Source: an uncultured Campylobacter sp. (GTDB lineage Bacteria; Campylobacterota; Campylobacteria; Campylobacterales; Campylobacteraceae). From it: DNA of 26,778 bases. The position numbers were made by a program, and so were the translations under genes. Below, piece by piece: positions 1 through 6,493 of this stretch (position 1 is the stretch's first letter; every line of letters begins with the position of its first letter). The notes beneath the pieces were generated by a model, which made no database searches, was not told the DNA's origin, and saw only the letters and a program-made list of their open reading frames with translations. Location of the stretch: contig NZ_CALIIS010000013.1 in assembly GCF_938017705.1 (NCBI RefSeq), forward strand, positions 1 to 26,778, read 5' to 3'.

Positions 1-156
1 CGGGAATAAAAAATATCCCTTCAAAAGGCTCATAAGATCGATATTTGAAATATTTTCAATATGCCACGAAACAACGTAAAATGAAATCACAAAAATAGCC
101 AAAAAGACGTTACCCAAAAAGAACTTGTAAATTAGGTATTTTATGTTTTTGCGCAC
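1..156 (-). CDS. Membrane protein, N-terminal part only (runs off the window)
   Basis: This is an open frame read on the minus strand from a GTG at 156-154 to the window edge, giving 52 residues. An AGGGAG ribosome binding site lies a few bases upstream of the GTG, which decides the start; the frame stays open further upstream but shows no ATG. The peptide begins with a basic stretch (MRKNIKY), followed by a strongly hydrophobic segment at about residues 13-30 (FFLGNVFLAIFVISFYVV), so it is probably anchored in the inner membrane with its N-terminus in the cytoplasm. Too little is present to name a family. It is the last gene on the minus strand before the long spacer that follows the CDF gene. 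Confidence 0.55.
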   Translation of the reverse strand, partial: MRKNIKYLIYKFFLGNVFLAIFVISFYVVSWHIENISNIDLMSLLKGYFLFP

Positions 157-751
157 CTTGGCTCCCTGAAATTTCGCGAGATTATACGTCAAATTTGCTT
201 TTAATCGGCTCAAATCGGCAGGAAAATTTAATGAGTTAAATTTAGCCAAAATTTTGAGCGTAGTTTAAATTTACGGCTCGATTTGCAGCTAAATTCGCAG
301 CGCAGAATTTTAAAATTTAGCGGTGCGAATCGCTTGGCTAAATTAAAAATATAACATTTGTGTGGGTGTTATTTTTGCGCTATTAAAAACGGATAGCGCT
401 TGGCTAAATTTAAACCGCTCTGTGCTTCCGCTAAGTTTCGCCGTAATCACTAGCCTGCCGTTCTAGTCAAATTTGAAAATTCCGCAAATGCGTATAGACG
501 CCGTTTTGAATGATGCAGCGACCTGCTGCGTAAAATTTGCGATTTTTGCACGCGCGGCGCCTGATTTTGAAATGGCGTCCGCATAGCGAAATTTTAAAAT
601 TCCACCACGCGGAGGGATTTAAAATTTCATAACGAGCGCAAAATTTTTAAATTTCAAAATTCTAAGATTCCGCGGCGCGGGCAAATTTAAAATTTCAAAC
701 TCAAGCCAAATTTTAAATTTCAAATTGAGCGGAATTCCAAATCCAAAAATT
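157..751. other. Gene-free spacer rich in AAATTT
   Basis: No credible gene, tRNA or rRNA is seen here. About 20 copies of AAATTT or its extended forms (TAAATTTA, AAAATTTT) occur by eye in under 600 bases, interspersed with GC-rich words such as GCGGCGCGG. Spacing is irregular, so this is not a CRISPR array. The same texture recurs at 17295-18104 and 20312-21050. Confidence 0.7.
351..377 (+). terminator. Weak hairpin followed by T-run
   Basis: ATAACA at 351-356 pairs with TGTTAT at 367-372 around a 10-base loop. A T-run follows on the plus strand and an A/T-rich run on the minus side. It could end minus-strand transcripts coming from the CDF gene, but the stem is only 6 bp and AT-rich. Confidence 0.25.
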
Positions 752-1753
752 TTAGTGACTATGCCCTAAATGCCCGCCCGTATCGCTTGATCTTACTTCG
801 CAGATGAGCTCGTCAGCGCATTCGTTGTCGCTACTCTCAAGCTGCAGCGTCGTGTGCGTGATGCCCAGATGCTCCATTTCGTGCGATATTTCGCGCAAGA
901 TCTGCTCCGCCTCGCGCACGCGCAGCTCGCCGCTGATCACGATATGAGCCGTGAGCGCGTTTGCGCCGCTCGTGATACTCCAGACGTGCAGGTCGTGCAC
1001 CGAAAGCACGCCGTCCACGCCCCTGATCTGCGCGACGAGCGCGTCCAGACACACGCCCTTTGGCGAGCCCTCCATTAGGATGTTTAGGCTATCTTTTAGC
1101 ACGCCCCAGCCGCTTTTTACGATGAGCGCGGCCACGAGCAGGCTAGCCGCCGCGTCCGCCCAGCCCCAGCCAAAGCACATCATCGCTAATGCAGCCGCGA
1201 TCGCGCCCACCGAGCCCGCAGCGTCGCCAAGTACGTGTAGGTAGGCGCCGCGCATATTGACGTTTTCTCTCACGTCGCCGCCGCGCAGCATGTATAGCGC
1301 CACGACGATGTTTACGGCAAGACCTAGCGTACTGATGGCGAGCATGCCAGCGGTGGCTACTTCGGGCGGGTTTTGCAGGCGCCGCGCCGCCTCAATGACG
1401 ATAAAAACGGCGATGACGATGAGCGTGACGGCGTTTATCGTCGCGGCCAAAATTTCGATCCGCCTGTAGCCGAAGGTCTTTTGCAGATTGCCTTTGCGTT
1501 CGCCGAATTTAAACGCAAACAGCGAAAGCCCGAGCGCTGCGGCGTCTGATAGCATATGCCCGGCGTCGGAGAGCAGGGCGAGCGAGTTCGTCGCGAAGCC
1601 GCCCGCGACCTCGATCAGCATAAAAGCGGAGATTATAAAAAAGGAATTTCTCAAAACGACCTTGTTTGACGTGTGCGAATGCTCTTTGTGACTATGCTTA
1701 CCAAGTTCGTAATTGTGTCCTATATGGTTTCTATAATTATGAGTTTTTAACAT
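752..1753 (-). CDS. Cation diffusion facilitator metal exporter (CzcD/ZitB type)
   Basis: Inner-membrane antiporter that expels divalent metal ions (Zn, Co or Cd in the family) in exchange for protons. The 333-residue length is normal for the CDF family. About six membrane segments occupy residues 35-225. The metal site is visible as H66 and D70 in SDAGHMLSD (second segment) and H173 and D177 in HVLGDAAG (fifth segment). The cytoplasmic C-terminal domain follows, with DLHVW at 254-258 and further His residues (H253, H270, H300). His-rich tails at both ends (HSHKEHSH near residue 20; GHLGHSH at the end) may bind metal. The ATG at 1753 has AAGGAAAA just upstream. A consensus minus-strand promoter lies at 2003-2032, leaving a leader of roughly 240 bases. 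The exact metal cannot be read from the sequence. Confidence 0.93.
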   Translation of the reverse strand: MLKTHNYRNHIGHNYELGKHSHKEHSHTSNKVVLRNSFFIISAFMLIEVAGGFATNSLALLSDAGHMLSDAAALGLSLFAFKFGERKGNLQKTFGYRRIEILAATINAVTLIVIAVFIVIEAARRLQNPPEVATAGMLAISTLGLAVNIVVALYMLRGGDVRENVNMRGAYLHVLGDAAGSVGAIAAALAMMCFGWGWADAAASLLVAALIVKSGWGVLKDSLNILMEGSPKGVCLDALVAQIRGVDGVLSVHDLHVWSITSGANALTAHIVISGELRVREAEQILREISHEMEHLGITHTTLQLESSDNECADELICEVRSSDTGGHLGHSH

Positions 1754-1976
1754 TATTTTTCCTTAATTTTGATTCATTTACGTAGTGAGTGCTTGAAAAG
1801 GACATATTTTTGGTGTATTCATTGTAAAACAAACAATAAATAACTCTGTAGGCTTTTTCTGGATTTGGAGGGCTTTCTAGTGCGCTTGGCTGGCGCAGGG
1901 AGGCGTATTGTAGCAGTAATGTCCTTATATATAACGGAACATTTTCTTTTAAGTATGTTTTTTTACCGTGTTTCAT
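1737..1976 (-). CDS. Doubtful 79-residue leader ORF upstream of the metal exporter
   Basis: An open frame in the leader between the minus promoter (2003-2032) and the exporter. It overlaps the exporter start by 17 bases in another frame. No family is recognised. No good ribosome binding site precedes its ATG. The middle (RQPSALESPPNPEKAYRV) is more protein-like than the ends. It may be a real small protein, a leader peptide coupled to the exporter, or an accidental frame in a structured leader; the last is at least as likely. Confidence 0.25.
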   Translation of the reverse strand: MKHGKKTYLKENVPLYIRTLLLQYASLRQPSALESPPNPEKAYRVIYCLFYNEYTKNMSFSSTHYVNESKLRKNNVKNS

Positions 1977-2002
1977 TTTGATTAAATATCTTTTTTGCCA
2001 AG

Positions 2003-2032
2003 ATTATATATGAATGCTTATTTAACTGTCAA
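2003..2032 (-). promoter_or_regulatory. Consensus sigma-70 promoter for the metal exporter leader
   Basis: On the minus strand TTGACA (2032-2027) is followed, after an 18-base spacer, by TATAAT (2008-2003). Both hexamers are perfect. Transcription would start near 1996 and read the leader and the exporter. Confidence 0.7.
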
Positions 2033-2102
2033 GAGTAATTTTGATAAAATTTATATTGAAATGTAGAAAATCTTGTTATGAATAATAAATATGTTAGAAT
2101 TG

Positions 2103-2129
2103 TATAATTTTTAAATTTATAATGAAGGA
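2103..2129 (+). promoter_or_regulatory. -10 box and ribosome binding site of the HNH gene
   Basis: TATAAT at 2103-2108 lies 28 bases before the start codon in a very AT-rich stretch. AAGGA at 2125-2129 is spaced 6 bases from the ATG at 2136. No good -35 box is apparent, which is common for Campylobacter promoters. Confidence 0.55.
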
Positions 2130-2135
2130 TTTGCT

Positions 2136-2966
2136 ATGTCAACATGGATTGAAAAAACCTACCCAAGCAAAAGAATAAAAAGCGAATTTACAAAGCTTTT
2201 ATTGAGCCCTACAGTAGATGCAGGAGGGCGTAATGTATACAAAAATATACTACAAGTGAAACCATTAGATATTATTTTTCATATAGATCAAGATAAAAAT
2301 GAACTTATCGGATATTCTATGGCTACTTCTTGTGCTAAAAAGATTGAAATAGGTTGCTATGATTATTACGAGGTTTTTTTAGATAATTTTATAGCTTTCG
2401 ATAAGCCTATTTCTATTGATAAAGTCCTTTCTGAGCCTAGCAATCAAGAAGCACTTTGCAAAATAAAAGAGTCGAAACAAGAAACATTTATGCAAAAAAG
2501 AAATGGTAAATTTATGATTAAGCAGGGAGGGTACCTGACAAGATGTAGTGATGAACTTAAATCTATTTTAGTGGGTCGGGAGATTATAGAGCTTCTTGGA
2601 GCGGAAATTGATATAGAGTACAACAAAAGATATAGTGAAGGAGCAGAAAAAATAGTTATTCACAAAAAAAGAGAAAGAAATATCAAATTAATCCAAGATG
2701 CTAAGTTTAAATTTAAACAAGAGAATAATGGAAGACTTTTCTGTGAATGTTGTGGGTTTGATTTTTTTGAAACTTATGGATTTCTGGGTGAAGATTTTAT
2801 AGAAGGCCATCATAAGGTTCCAATTAGTACTTTATCGTCAGAACATAATTCTACGATAGAAGATATAATTCTACTTTGTTCTAATTGTCATAGAATGGTC
2901 CACAGAGAGCCTAATATTGATATAACTAAAGTAAAACAAGTAATTGTACATAAAAGAAATTATTAA
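2136..2966 (+). CDS. HNH endonuclease with probable N-terminal EVE/PUA-like domain
   Basis: Predicted nuclease of 276 residues. The C-terminal 85 residues are a zinc-stabilised HNH domain: the C203..C206 knuckle, catalytic EGHH (H225/H226), then LCSNCHRMVH with C248, C251, H252 and H256. The N-terminal 100 residues are less clear, but the stretch VKPLDIIFHIDQDKNELIGY (41-60) followed by a Ser/Thr-rich strand resembles the core of EVE/PUA-like folds, which read modified bases. PUA-superfamily plus HNH is a known layout of modification-dependent restriction enzymes, so defence against phage with altered bases is a reasonable inference, not shown here. The gene is much more AT-rich than its neighbours and has no methylase beside it, consistent with acquisition and with a type IV-like mode. 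A general HNH nuclease without base sensing is the alternative. Confidence 0.85.
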   Translation: MSTWIEKTYPSKRIKSEFTKLLLSPTVDAGGRNVYKNILQVKPLDIIFHIDQDKNELIGYSMATSCAKKIEIGCYDYYEVFLDNFIAFDKPISIDKVLSEPSNQEALCKIKESKQETFMQKRNGKFMIKQGGYLTRCSDELKSILVGREIIELLGAEIDIEYNKRYSEGAEKIVIHKKRERNIKLIQDAKFKFKQENNGRLFCECCGFDFFETYGFLGEDFIEGHHKVPISTLSSEHNSTIEDIILLCSNCHRMVHREPNIDITKVKQVIVHKRNY

Positions 2967-2993
2967 AACTATTTAAAGTTATATTTTTAGTAT

Positions 2994-3092
2994 TCATATA
3001 TTTTTGATCTCTTTTAGTTTGTTAAACTCCTCTATTAGCCTCGGCGCGTTGCCAAGGCTTGTCGCAAAGGTCTTAAATGCGCTATTTTGCAT
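2994..3092 (-). pseudogene. Short ORF, probably the 5' remnant of a truncated gene
   Basis: An ATG at 3092 with AAAGGA just upstream opens a 32-residue frame (MQNSAFKTFATSLGNAPRLI... ending KEIKNI). Composition and codon use look like a genuine gene start and match the GC-richer host DNA. The frame stops where the sequence turns AT-rich next to the HNH gene. Most likely the rest of a gene was lost when the HNH segment arrived. It is divergent from the cupin gene and shares its intergenic region. No family is recognised. A true 32-aa protein cannot be excluded. Confidence 0.4.
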
Positions 3093-3163
3093 AAAATTCC
3101 TTTGTTTGAAATCGCGCGGATTTTAGCTGTTTTTAAAATTCGTGTCAAATTTTGCGGATTTTT

Positions 3164-3186
3164 GCTGTAACTCTTGACATTACAAC
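3164..3186. promoter_or_regulatory. Upstream operator half of a pair (GCTGTAA-N9-TTACAAC)
   Basis: Seven-base arms at 3164-3170 and 3180-3186 separated by 9 bases form an inverted repeat with one mismatch. The site covers the -35 box of the cupin promoter. Its layout is identical to the site at 3213-3235. Confidence 0.6.
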
Positions 3187-3202
3187 AAAATTTGACTATA
3201 CT
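3174..3202 (+). promoter_or_regulatory. Consensus sigma-70 promoter of the cupin gene cluster
   Basis: TTGACA at 3174-3179, a 17-base spacer, then TATACT at 3197-3202. Transcription would begin about 45 bases before the cupin start codon. The strength of the match, unusual for Campylobacter, suggests that control is by a repressor. Confidence 0.75.
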
Positions 3203-3212
3203 TCGCTCATTA

Positions 3213-3235
3213 GTTGTAAGTTATAGCATTACAAC
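3213..3235. promoter_or_regulatory. Downstream operator half of a pair (GTTGTAA-N9-TTACAAC)
   Basis: Perfect 7-base inverted repeat, arms 3213-3219 and 3229-3235, spacer 9. It lies just downstream of the expected transcription start. It is exactly 49 bases downstream of the first operator, and both share CATTACAACAAAA on the right arm. The Rrf2-family protein encoded at 4477-4887 is the obvious candidate to bind it. Confidence 0.65.
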
Positions 3236-3256
3236 AAAAAATCTAAGGAGACAAAG

Positions 3257-3631
3257 ATGTCAAACTACAAGATCGTTTCAACGAAAAGCGAACCCAGAGT
3301 CGAGCTAAAAGAAGCTCTAGGCTTAAGCGGCTGCGAGCTTTCTATCAACGAGCTTCCGGCAAACGTGAGCGTGCCGTTCGTGCATTCGCATAAGCAAAAC
3401 GAGGAGCTTTACTTGGTGTTAAAAGGCGGCGGCACGCTCTTTATCGACGGTGAGGAAAAGGCGGTGGGTGAGGGCGACGCGATCCGCATCGATCCGGCGG
3501 GCAAGAGATGCTTCAAGGCGGGTGCGCAGGGGATGAAGTTTATCTGTATCCAAACTAAACGCGGCAGCCTGGAGCAGTACACGATGGATGATGGCGTGAT
3601 AAACGAGGACATAAAGCCAAGTTGGCTGTAA
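3257..3631 (+). CDS. Small single-domain cupin protein
   Basis: Protein of 124 residues with one cupin barrel. Metal-binding motif 1 is visible as H43-x-H45-x4-E50-x6-G57 in FVHSHKQNEELYLVLKGGG; motif 2 (around residues 78-90) has lost the usual second His. Stand-alone cupins of this size bind a metal and may act as dioxygenases, isomerases or small-molecule sensors; the substrate cannot be told. AAGGAG ends 7 bases before the ATG. The gene is first in a cluster with an NAD(P)-binding oxidoreductase and an Rrf2 regulator and lies behind the repressor-type promoter, so it probably belongs to a response to an electrophile, oxidant or similar stress (inference). Confidence 0.88.
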   Translation: MSNYKIVSTKSEPRVELKEALGLSGCELSINELPANVSVPFVHSHKQNEELYLVLKGGGTLFIDGEEKAVGEGDAIRIDPAGKRCFKAGAQGMKFICIQTKRGSLEQYTMDDGVINEDIKPSWL

Positions 3632-3761
3632 AATTTGCGAGGCGCTCGGCAAATGAGAGCGTAAATTTTAAACTGCGAGGCGCGGCATACGGCGCCAAAT
3701 GTGCGAGCGCATTAACCGCAGCGACTGTGCGATCAAACAAATCAAATTTAAAGGAGAAACA

Positions 3762-4396
3762 ATGAAAGTAGCAATCATCGGAGCAAACGGAAAATCAGGT
3801 TCAAATTTGGTGCAAGAAGCTCTAAAACAAGGGCATGACGTCACGGCGATCGTGCGAAACAAAGAGTATAAAAACGGCGACGTTAAAGTAGTCTACAAAG
3901 ATATTTTTGAACTAACAAAGACCGATCTAGCTGGCTTTGACGCCGTTATCAGCGCATTTGCGGCTTGGACGCCAGAAACGTTCCCCCTTCATAAAAAGGT
4001 AGCAAACACCTTGCAGACGCGCTTAGCGGTACGAAAACGAGGTTACTAGTCATCGGCGGCGCGGGTACGCTATACGTGGACGATAAAGGCACTATGGCTA
4101 TGGATACGCCTGACTTCCCGCCTGAGTATATGGGCGTCGCAAAGGCTACGGCAGAGTCGTTTTTTGAGCTAAAAGATAGAAGCGACGTGCTATGGACCTA
4201 CGTCTCGCCGGCCGGAGAATACGACGCAAACGGCGCTCGCACGGGCAAATACGTCCTTGGCGGCGATAATCTAATACTAAACTCCAAAAACGAGAGCTAC
4301 ATCAGCTACGCAGACCTCGCGCTCGCGGTCATAGACGAGCTAAAAAATGGCGCCTTCGTGCAAAAGCGCTTTACCGCCGTCGGCGAGAGGGCGTGA
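3762..4396 (+). pseudogene. NAD(P)-binding oxidoreductase (NmrA/YwnB-like), frameshifted
   Basis: Rossmann-fold protein of the atypical short-chain dehydrogenase group. The start ATG at 3762 follows AAGGAG; an upstream in-frame ATG at 3699 lacks a site. The N-terminal half has MKVAIIGANGKSGSNLVQEA (GxxGxxG dinucleotide motif) and SAFAAWTPETFPLH. Reading frame 1 ends early at 4049, but the second frame carries the natural continuation (DALSGTKTRLLVIGGAGTLY) to 4396. Adding one base near 4012 (TTGCAGACG to TTGGCAGACG) restores a single protein of about 211 residues, the usual family length. The gene is therefore broken by a one-base deletion, or the base was missed in sequencing. Pairing with an Rrf2 regulator mirrors the Bacillus ywnA-ywnB pair. 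Confidence 0.85.
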
Positions 4397-4430
4397 GCTT
4401 AAAATTTTGCGTAATTTAGCTAAAATAACG

Positions 4431-4455
4431 CCGCACGAAAGTAACGTGCGGTTTT
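4431..4455 (+). terminator. Rho-independent terminator after the oxidoreductase
   Basis: CCGCACG (4431-4437), a 7-base loop and CGTGCGG (4445-4451) form a perfect 7-bp GC-rich stem followed by TTTT. It lies 35 bases after the oxidoreductase stop and only 22 bases before the regulator gene, so the regulator is either read by partial read-through or from its own start. Confidence 0.75.
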
Positions 4456-4476
4456 AAATTTAAATCAAGGTCGGCT

Positions 4477-4887
4477 ATGCAAGTAGGTATCAAATTTTCA
4501 CTCGCAGTTCACATCATGCTCTGCGTCGCGTATTTTCGCGAGGAGAAGGTCACGGGCGATTTCGTCGCCGCAAGCTCGGGGATAAACCCCGCCATCGCGC
4601 GCAAGCTGATTTCGCAGCTAAAAAACGCAGCCTTGGTGCTCACGACTGCGGGCGTGGGCGGCATCACACTAGCTCGCGACGCGCGGCTCATCACGCTTTT
4701 AGACATTTACGAGGCGGTGAGCGAGGAGGACGCGATGTTTCGCCTGCACAAAGGCTCGCCTAGCGCCTGCCCCGTAGGCGGAAAGATCGAAGCGGTTCTT
4801 GCGCCGCGCTTTGCGCGCATTCAAGGTGATTTTGAGAAGTCCCTATCAGACGTGAGCTTGGCGGATCTTTTGAGCGATCTGGGATAG
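4477..4887 (+). CDS. Rrf2-family transcriptional regulator (YwnA-like)
   Basis: DNA-binding protein of 136 residues. The N-terminal winged helix is recognisable (MQVGIKFSLAVHIMLCVAYF; ASSGINPAIARKLISQLKNA about 32-51; GGITLARDA wing about 61-69). The C-terminal part has RLHKGSPSACPVGGKI with C98, the Cys conserved in the YwnA branch. The three-Cys cluster of IscR/NsrR is absent (only C16 and C98), so an Fe-S cofactor is unlikely and thiol-based sensing is plausible (inference). AAGG sits 6 bases before the ATG. It is adjacent to the YwnB-like oxidoreductase and is the likely ligand of the two operators before the cupin gene. No copy of that operator is seen directly before this gene. Confidence 0.9.
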   Translation: MQVGIKFSLAVHIMLCVAYFREEKVTGDFVAASSGINPAIARKLISQLKNAALVLTTAGVGGITLARDARLITLLDIYEAVSEEDAMFRLHKGSPSACPVGGKIEAVLAPRFARIQGDFEKSLSDVSLADLLSDLG

Positions 4888-5011
4888 AGCTGTTAAAATT
4901 TAAATACGCATTTATCTTCTAAATTTGCTCGAATTTCAAGGCTTGCGGGCTAAATTTATATAAAATTTTACCCGCCCGCCATGTAAAATTTCGGTTTAAT
5001 TTGATTTAAGA

Positions 5012-5037
5012 TATAATCCTCCTAATTAATTCTAAGG
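5012..5037 (+). promoter_or_regulatory. -10 box and strong ribosome binding site of the ankyrin gene
   Basis: TATAAT at 5012-5017 lies 27 bases before the TTG start. AAGGGG at about 5033-5038 supports that TTG at 5045 as the true initiation codon. Confidence 0.55.
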
Positions 5038-5044
5038 GGAAATT

Positions 5045-6376
5045 TTGAAATATTTAAAAGCTATATTGCAATTCATCGCAGTTTTTGCTTGCCTTATTTT
5101 GTATCTATTCGTAAGCGGAAGAGTAGGACTTCATAAATCTCAATCTCACTACACTATTACGATAGGCTCTGATGCTACTAAAGAAGCGGGACTTGACAAG
5201 TATGTAAGCGAAGCGGAGATGCAAAGTTTTGCATTTAGACATTGGGATATAGATTATAATTCAAACCCGAAAAACATATTCAAAGAACCTGCCATCGACG
5301 TAGAGCTAAAAAGGCTTTTAAAGAGCAAGCAAACTGATAAAATTTTAAAATTTATGAAAGATAACAATCTAACCGTCGATCATACTATGCACGGAGGGGT
5401 AACGCCCGTGATGTATTCTAGCTTTTGGGACGATGCGAATACTGCTCAAAAGCTTATAAAATTGGGAGCGGATATACATAAAAAAGATGAATACAAACTA
5501 TCCGCTATGGCTTATGCGATAGAAAATAATGCTACTAAATCGGTAAGACTGCTTTTAGATAACGGCGTTAAATTTGAAGAGGCGGAGGTCGTTAGAAATA
5601 GGCTGCTTCCGCCGAATTATAACCATATAAAATCTTTGCAAATAAGTGACGATGGAAATTTTACGTTGATTTATGATACCAACTACCCTATGATTAGTAT
5701 AGGAGAGCCGAATTATTTCTTTTCATATCTTACGAATACGAATATGTATGAGATAGCAAAGATGGCATTAGAAAGCGGCTACAAGCCATATATTTGGAAA
5801 TTTCAAAACTCTACGGTAGGTCTAAGGTACGGAAACGATATTAAAAAGGTCGTGCCTGAGGGAATATTAAATGATAAAGCGGAACCGACGGACGGATTTG
5901 ATATTACCGAATATGATTTTTCGTTATATGATACATTTCCGGGCACTCCAAATTACGAACCGATTTTAAAGCTGCTTATGCAGTATAACGTAGGCGGACA
6001 ACCGAGCCCGGAATTTCTAAAACGAAAATATGATGATTGTCATAGAAACTATATATATAGTTTGGATAGTTATTATAAAATAAACTACGATGCAACTTAT
6101 TATATACCTAAAAGTGAAATTTCGCTTATAACGACGGTATATCGCAAATATTGCAAAGATAGAAATTCTACATTTAAAGATGTTTATGAATATACGAAAT
6201 TTGCAAGCGAGTTAAATGAAATGGAAGCGGTATCCATCCATATGTATACCAGAGATAAAGACGGTCGTAAGCTTGATCGGCCGTATAAAGATAATTTAAA
6301 AAAGCTGGATAAATATATAGATGAGATCTCATCTGGTGAGATAAAAAATGCAAGAAAAGAATGTCATCAAAACTAA
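5045..6376 (+). CDS. Membrane-anchored ankyrin-repeat protein
   Basis: Protein of 443 residues starting at TTG with a strong ribosome binding site; the next in-frame Met is at residue 59, which would remove the membrane segment. Residues 8-25 are hydrophobic (LQFIAVFACLILYLFVSG) with a basic start, so the bulk is probably periplasmic and tethered. Two ankyrin-like repeats are visible: about 118-148 (GGVTPVMYSSFW... LIKLGADIHKKD) and 151-180 (KLSAMAYAIENN... LLLDNGVKF). The remaining 260 residues match nothing I recognise, are rich in Tyr and Lys, and have few Cys. Ankyrin repeats bind proteins; the partner is unknown. Base composition is more AT-rich than the housekeeping operon, so the gene may have been acquired. 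Confidence 0.75.
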   Translation: MKYLKAILQFIAVFACLILYLFVSGRVGLHKSQSHYTITIGSDATKEAGLDKYVSEAEMQSFAFRHWDIDYNSNPKNIFKEPAIDVELKRLLKSKQTDKILKFMKDNNLTVDHTMHGGVTPVMYSSFWDDANTAQKLIKLGADIHKKDEYKLSAMAYAIENNATKSVRLLLDNGVKFEEAEVVRNRLLPPNYNHIKSLQISDDGNFTLIYDTNYPMISIGEPNYFFSYLTNTNMYEIAKMALESGYKPYIWKFQNSTVGLRYGNDIKKVVPEGILNDKAEPTDGFDITEYDFSLYDTFPGTPNYEPILKLLMQYNVGGQPSPEFLKRKYDDCHRNYIYSLDSYYKINYDATYYIPKSEISLITTVYRKYCKDRNSTFKDVYEYTKFASELNEMEAVSIHMYTRDKDGRKLDRPYKDNLKKLDKYIDEISSGEIKNARKECHQN

Positions 6377-6393
6377 ATATTAAGGAGAATAAA

Positions 6394-6432
6394 ATGACGG
6401 AGCAAGAGTTAAATCAACATACTCAAAGTTAG
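6394..6432 (+). CDS. Tiny ORF (12 residues) or remnant
   Basis: AAGGAG at about 6382-6387 precedes an ATG that opens MTEQELNQHTQS and then TAG. It follows the ankyrin gene by 17 bases. The ribosome binding site is as good as that of a real gene, so this is probably the first codons of a lost downstream partner, or a micro-peptide. Confidence 0.25.
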   Translation: MTEQELNQHTQS

Positions 6433-6458
6433 CTTTTTGATATAAAGTCAACCCGCAA

Positions 6459-6488
6459 GCTCGGGCTTAAATTTAAACTAGCCCGAGC
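6459..6488. terminator. Hairpin between convergent genes, possible two-way terminator
   Basis: GCTCGGGCT (6459-6467) and AGCCCGAGC (6480-6488) form a perfect 9-bp stem with a 12-base AT-rich loop, located between the end of the plus-strand ankyrin unit and the end of the minus-strand operon. The T-tract is poor on both sides, but the position and stem strength argue for transcription termination. Confidence 0.6.
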
Positions 6489-6493
6489 CCAGG

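Noticed and set aside
157..751. CRISPR array or tandem repeat array
   Set aside because: The repeated unit is only 6-10 bases and spacing is irregular; there are no direct repeats of CRISPR length and no cas genes.
4004..4020. Programmed ribosomal frameshift
   Set aside because: No slippery heptamer or following structure; a missing G explains the break and the family is normally a single frame.
4076..4396. A separate gene starting at the ATG at 4076
   Set aside because: No ribosome binding site; the sequence before the ATG in the same frame already matches the family (RLLVIGGAGTLY), so it is the second half of the frameshifted oxidoreductase.
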